DNA of 64,000 nt from Cymbidium sinense (lineage: Eukaryota > Streptophyta > Magnoliopsida > Asparagales > Orchidaceae). Position numbers and translations under genes: made by a program. Of the stretch, positions 60,953-64,000 are shown one piece after another. Each line of letters opens with the position of its first letter. Position 1 is the stretch's first letter. The notes under the pieces are model-generated. The model was not told the DNA's origin, ran no database searches, and saw nothing but the letters and a program-made list of their open reading frames with translations. The stretch lies in NCBI GenBank assembly GCA_021442155.1, contig CM038225.1, positions 88,300,925-88,364,924 of the forward strand, written 5' to 3'.

Positions 60953-61440
60953 TTGAGATTTATTAAGAATTTTAGTACCATTGTTGCTCCAATAAGCGAT
61001 ATACTAAAATTAGATAAATTTTGTTGGACTTCTAATGCACAAAAGGCCTTAGAGCAAATTAAAGTTCTTATCACTTCTGCACCAATCCTTAGGCTTCCTG
61101 ATTTTTCTAAAGCCTTTGAAGTGACATGTGATGCTTCAAGAATTGGGATAGGTGGAATTTTAAGTCAAGAGAATCATCCTATAGCATTCTTTAGTGAAAA
61201 GTTAAATGAAGCTAAACAATGATATTCCACTTATGATAGAGAGTTTTATGCTGTAATTCAATCCTTAAGGCATTGGGGACACTATGTCTTACATAGAGAA
61301 TTTATACTTAATTCTGATCACCATGCCTTAAAATTCATTAATACTCAACAAAAATTAAGTCATAGGCATGCAAAATGGGCTGAATTTTTACAAGAGTACT
61401 CTTTTGTTCTAAAGCATAAGTTTGGAAAAGAGAATAAACG
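60953..61440 (+). pseudogene. Element C RNase H (one stop, otherwise complete)
   Basis: FEVTCDASRIGIGGILSQE, then PIAFFSEKLNEAKQ, a stop at 61220, then YSTYDREFYAV, SDHHALKFIN and HAKWAEFLQEYSF. The catalytic Asp (CDAS), Glu (DREF) and Asp (SDH) are all present. The single stop and the loss after 61430 are the only visible damage here. Confidence 0.8.
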
Positions 61441-62700
61441 ATTTTATCTAGGGTAAACCTAATTTTCCTCTTAGAATTGAGAATAAGATTTGATAGAATT
61501 AAAGATGATTATATTGTGTGCCCGACTTTCACCTAATTTATCTTGAACACTTAGATAAACCAATAACTTTATAAGGGACATTCTTGATAATAAAATGGAT
61601 ATTTATATAAAGGAAAACAATTATGCATTCCTCGATCTTCTCTTAGAGAATTCTTATCAACATCGAGCTACATGTTGTAAGCTGGTCATTTTGGAAAGGA
61701 TAAGATCATATGTTTATTAGAAAATAGATTTTATTGGCCTTCATTAAAATGAGATGTTCAAAAATTAGTGGCTCAATGTTTAATTTATAAACAGGCTAAA
61801 ACTATCAAACAAAGGTCTGGACAATACACTGCCTTACCTGTTCCTTATAGGCCTTGGGAAGACCTATCAATGGATTTTATTCTAGGATTACCTAGGACAG
61901 CTCGAGGACATGATAATATTTTTTTGTAGTGGATAAGTTCTCAAAAATGGCTCATTTATTACCTTGTTCAAAGACAAATGATGCTTCTTATATAGCCAAA
62001 TTATTTTTAAGAAAATAGTAACTCCATGGTCTCCTTTAACCATTATTTCTGTGAGATGTTAAGTTTGTCTCATATTTTGGAAAATATTATGGAAATAATT
62101 AGGTACCAAATTAAAATTCTCTTCTGCCTTTCACCCATAAACTGATGGATAAACTGAAGTAGTTAATCGTACCTTAGGAAATTTTCTTAGATGTTTGGTA
62201 GATAAAAGTTTAGGAAATTGGGATTTACATTTACCAACCTTCGAATTTGCCTATAATAGTACTATATCTTGAACTACAAAAAAATCACCATTTGAGATAG
62301 TCTATGGTCAAAACCCATGACGACCAATAGATGTAGCAAACCTACCATCTCATGTATTTTTTGATGCAGCATTCTCATTTGCTAAAGATTTTCAAAGCCT
62401 CCATGAAGATATAAGAAGTAAATTACTATAAGTAATGATAATTATGCTTCTAAGGCAAATCATAATTATTCAACAAAAGAATATAAAGAAGGTGATTATG
62501 TATTGATTCGCATTTGGCCTGAGCATTATCAAACTACTAGATATAAGAAATTACATGCACGAGCTTATGGTCCATTTAAAATTCTCAAGAAAATTGAACT
62601 AATGCTTATCACCTTGATTTTCTGCTGATATGTTCATTCATCCAGTTATTAATATTGAAGATATTCTATCATATGAAGGAATTAGAAAACCTCCACTTGT
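61441..62700 (+). pseudogene. Element C integrase (broken)
   Basis: A damaged finger region (LREFLS...GHFGKDK, about 61650-61705) is followed by the core: WEDLSMDFILGLPR at about 61855-61900 (first Asp), a shifted segment with the second Asp (about 61930), and TEVVNRTLGNFLR near 62155 (Glu). The C-terminal tail has EYKEGDYVLIRIWPEHY (about 62480-62530) and ARAYGPFKILKK (about 62560). A chromodomain-like FLVH piece may lie at about 62810 but is too damaged to assert. Confidence 0.75.
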
Positions 62701-62929
62701 TCGGCCTAACTCTTTAGCGGAGATATAACACCGACTTGCGTAAGCCCTCTTCCTTTGAAGTTTACTATATTATCACGAGGAAGCACCCATTAATCCACTT
62801 CAACATCATTTTCTAGTTCATTGAAGAATAAGCCACCACCGAAGACACATGGTTGACCAGTGATTTGGAGACTTTAGCCTCACAATTAGTAGAAGACTTC
62901 TTAGATTTCAACTCTATGGAGCAGAGTTC

Positions 62930-62947
62930 AATTGAGCCTAGGGGAGT
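62930..62947 (+). other. Element C polypurine tract
   Basis: TTGAGCCTAGGGGAGT abuts the 3' LTR start TGATGTAG. Confidence 0.7.
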
Positions 62948-63396
62948 TGATGTAGAACATCATGAGGATCAATAAATTAGAGCTCAAGGCCCATTTACAA
63001 GTTCTCAAGCTAAAGCCCAAGAAAATTCAAGAAAGAAGAAGACTTAGCCCATTAGCCTGCTAAGGCCCATTTTATGATTTCATCTTTTTATTTATGTAAT
63101 TTTTAATTTTCTTCTAGAAACTCCATGTTTGAAATTTTGCATTTAAAAATTCAAAGCATGACATGTGAGGTGGTTGAATCCACATAAAATAATAGCATGT
63201 GAAATGGGTGGATGACATAAAATAATAAGGTAATTTAATGCTTCACATTAATGTGGCCACCCACCTTTCCCTCCATGTTTTAAATTATTTTCTTTTGAAA
63301 GATGCTTGTAATGGCTATAAATAGCCCCTCTTATTAGAATGAAGGAGATCTTTTGGCAATTACAAATTTTTGAGTTATTCTTGTGGTTTGAGAGCT
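62948..63396 (+). repeat. Element C 3' LTR, truncated
   Basis: Matches 57005 onward with few differences up to GAGAGCT (63396). The last about 115 bases of the LTR are missing and unrelated sequence follows. The TATA box is kept. Confidence 0.85.
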
Positions 63397-64000
63397 ATTG
63401 GGTTAATCACTAGGGTTAATCACATTAAGCTAGTGGTGCACACCTAGCTTTTCTTTGCCCAAACAAACCTAAGCACACCCAAATCAAAACCAAATCAAAT
63501 CAAATGTATTTTTACTCTAAACCTATTATAATTGAATCAACATATAACCCAATTAATCTTTAATTGAGCTAGTTGGGCCACTAAACCCAACTTAGCCCAT
63601 TTGGTCTATTTAGGCCATCTTGCATCCAAATCCAAATCAAACCAAAATTGGTTTAAATGATCAACTCTAAAACTCTCAAATCAACAATCATACATAACTA
63701 AGGCCTAATTGAAGCCCAATTTTCTTAATTAGTTCACTTAGTCCAAATTAATCAAATTATACCTTAATGGGCTAAATCAAAATTAAACCAAAATCACTTG
63801 AAATAGACCATACCTAAAGCCTTAGAAACCTTACTCAAACATAATTAAAGGCCAAATGGGGTGAAATTTGGTCAATGGATTCACTTAACACAAACTGACC
63901 AAATTGAATCTTATAGGACCAAAACCAAATTAAATCCAATCCAAACTAAATTAAGCAAATCCAAGGTCTTATAATCATTACTTAAATTCAATTAAATACA
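63397..64000. other. AT-rich CCAAAT/AATTGG-type sequence, unassigned
   Basis: Begins with GGGTTAATCAC repeated at 63400-63410 and 63413-63423. The rest, with many CCAAATC and GCCCATTTGG phrases, resembles in style the motif tract of the G family in inverted orientation. I could not align it with any copy. No gene seen. Confidence 0.35.

Larger units (their letters stand above)
57005..63396 (+). mobile_element. Element C: chromovirus-like Ty3/gypsy retrotransposon
   Basis: 5' LTR 57005-57562 and 3' LTR 62948-63396 (cut short) share TGATGTAGAACAT and the whole TATA region. Between them are a tRNA-Met-type primer site, gag with an intact CCHC knuckle, protease, RT with intact YFDD, RNase H, integrase and a polypurine tract. 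It is about 6.4 kb. It is the same group as element A but clearly better preserved. Frameshifts and stops still interrupt pol at several points. No TSD can be tested because the right end is lost. Confidence 0.85.

Overview
The window is transposable-element sequence from a flowering-plant nuclear genome. The base composition is AT-rich, plant LTR retrotransposons of several lineages are nested in one another, and long (TA)n runs recur. I could not identify a single host gene, tRNA, rRNA or CRISPR array. The species cannot be told from the sequence. The density of nesting suggests heterochromatin, but that is inference.

Layout. (1) 218-27018: element A, a decayed Ty3/gypsy chromovirus-like retrotransposon on the + strand, with LTRs at both ends. 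It is split at the RT/RNase H border by a 20-kb nest (4159-24424). (2) The nest consists of three copies (G1, G2, G3) of one unit, here called the G family. The units are about 5.8-7.5 kb, begin TG, end CA, carry 5-bp target-site duplications, and show no coding capacity and no terminal direct repeats. G1 sits in A; G2 (+) and G3 (-) sit in G1. (3) 27193-36620: element B, a complete Tat-lineage (Retand/RIRE2-like) retrotransposon on the - strand with TSD ATCAT. It has gag, protease, RT, two RNase H domains and integrase. It also has an extra ORF in antisense with a possible intron, and a 79-bp tandem repeat in its 3' UTR. (4) 36949-42211: element D, a deleted Athila-lineage element (-). (5) 42212-57004: older sequence with a Tat-like pol remnant (-) and three copies of a repeat called E. 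The second E copy is split by a fourth G-family unit, F (45563-52323, TSD ATACC). (6) 57005-63396: element C, a second chromovirus-like element (+) related to A, less decayed but frameshifted, with a 3' LTR that is cut short. (7) 63397-64000: AT-rich sequence that I cannot assign.

How the parts relate. A, B and C each show LTR, primer-binding site, gag, protease, RT, RNase H and integrase in canonical order, but all have in-frame stops or frameshifts, so none looks autonomous now. The G family is the candidate novelty. Four of four copies have integrase-style TSDs and TG...CA ends, yet none has LTRs. They share terminal hairpins, a repeated module of about 95 bp, a conserved ACGT/G-box block and a long tract dense in TTGAC. 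The simplest reading is giant solo LTRs of an LTR retrotransposon whose internal part is absent here; a non-autonomous integrase-mobilised unit is the alternative. All boundaries and similarities were read by eye and no alignment was run.
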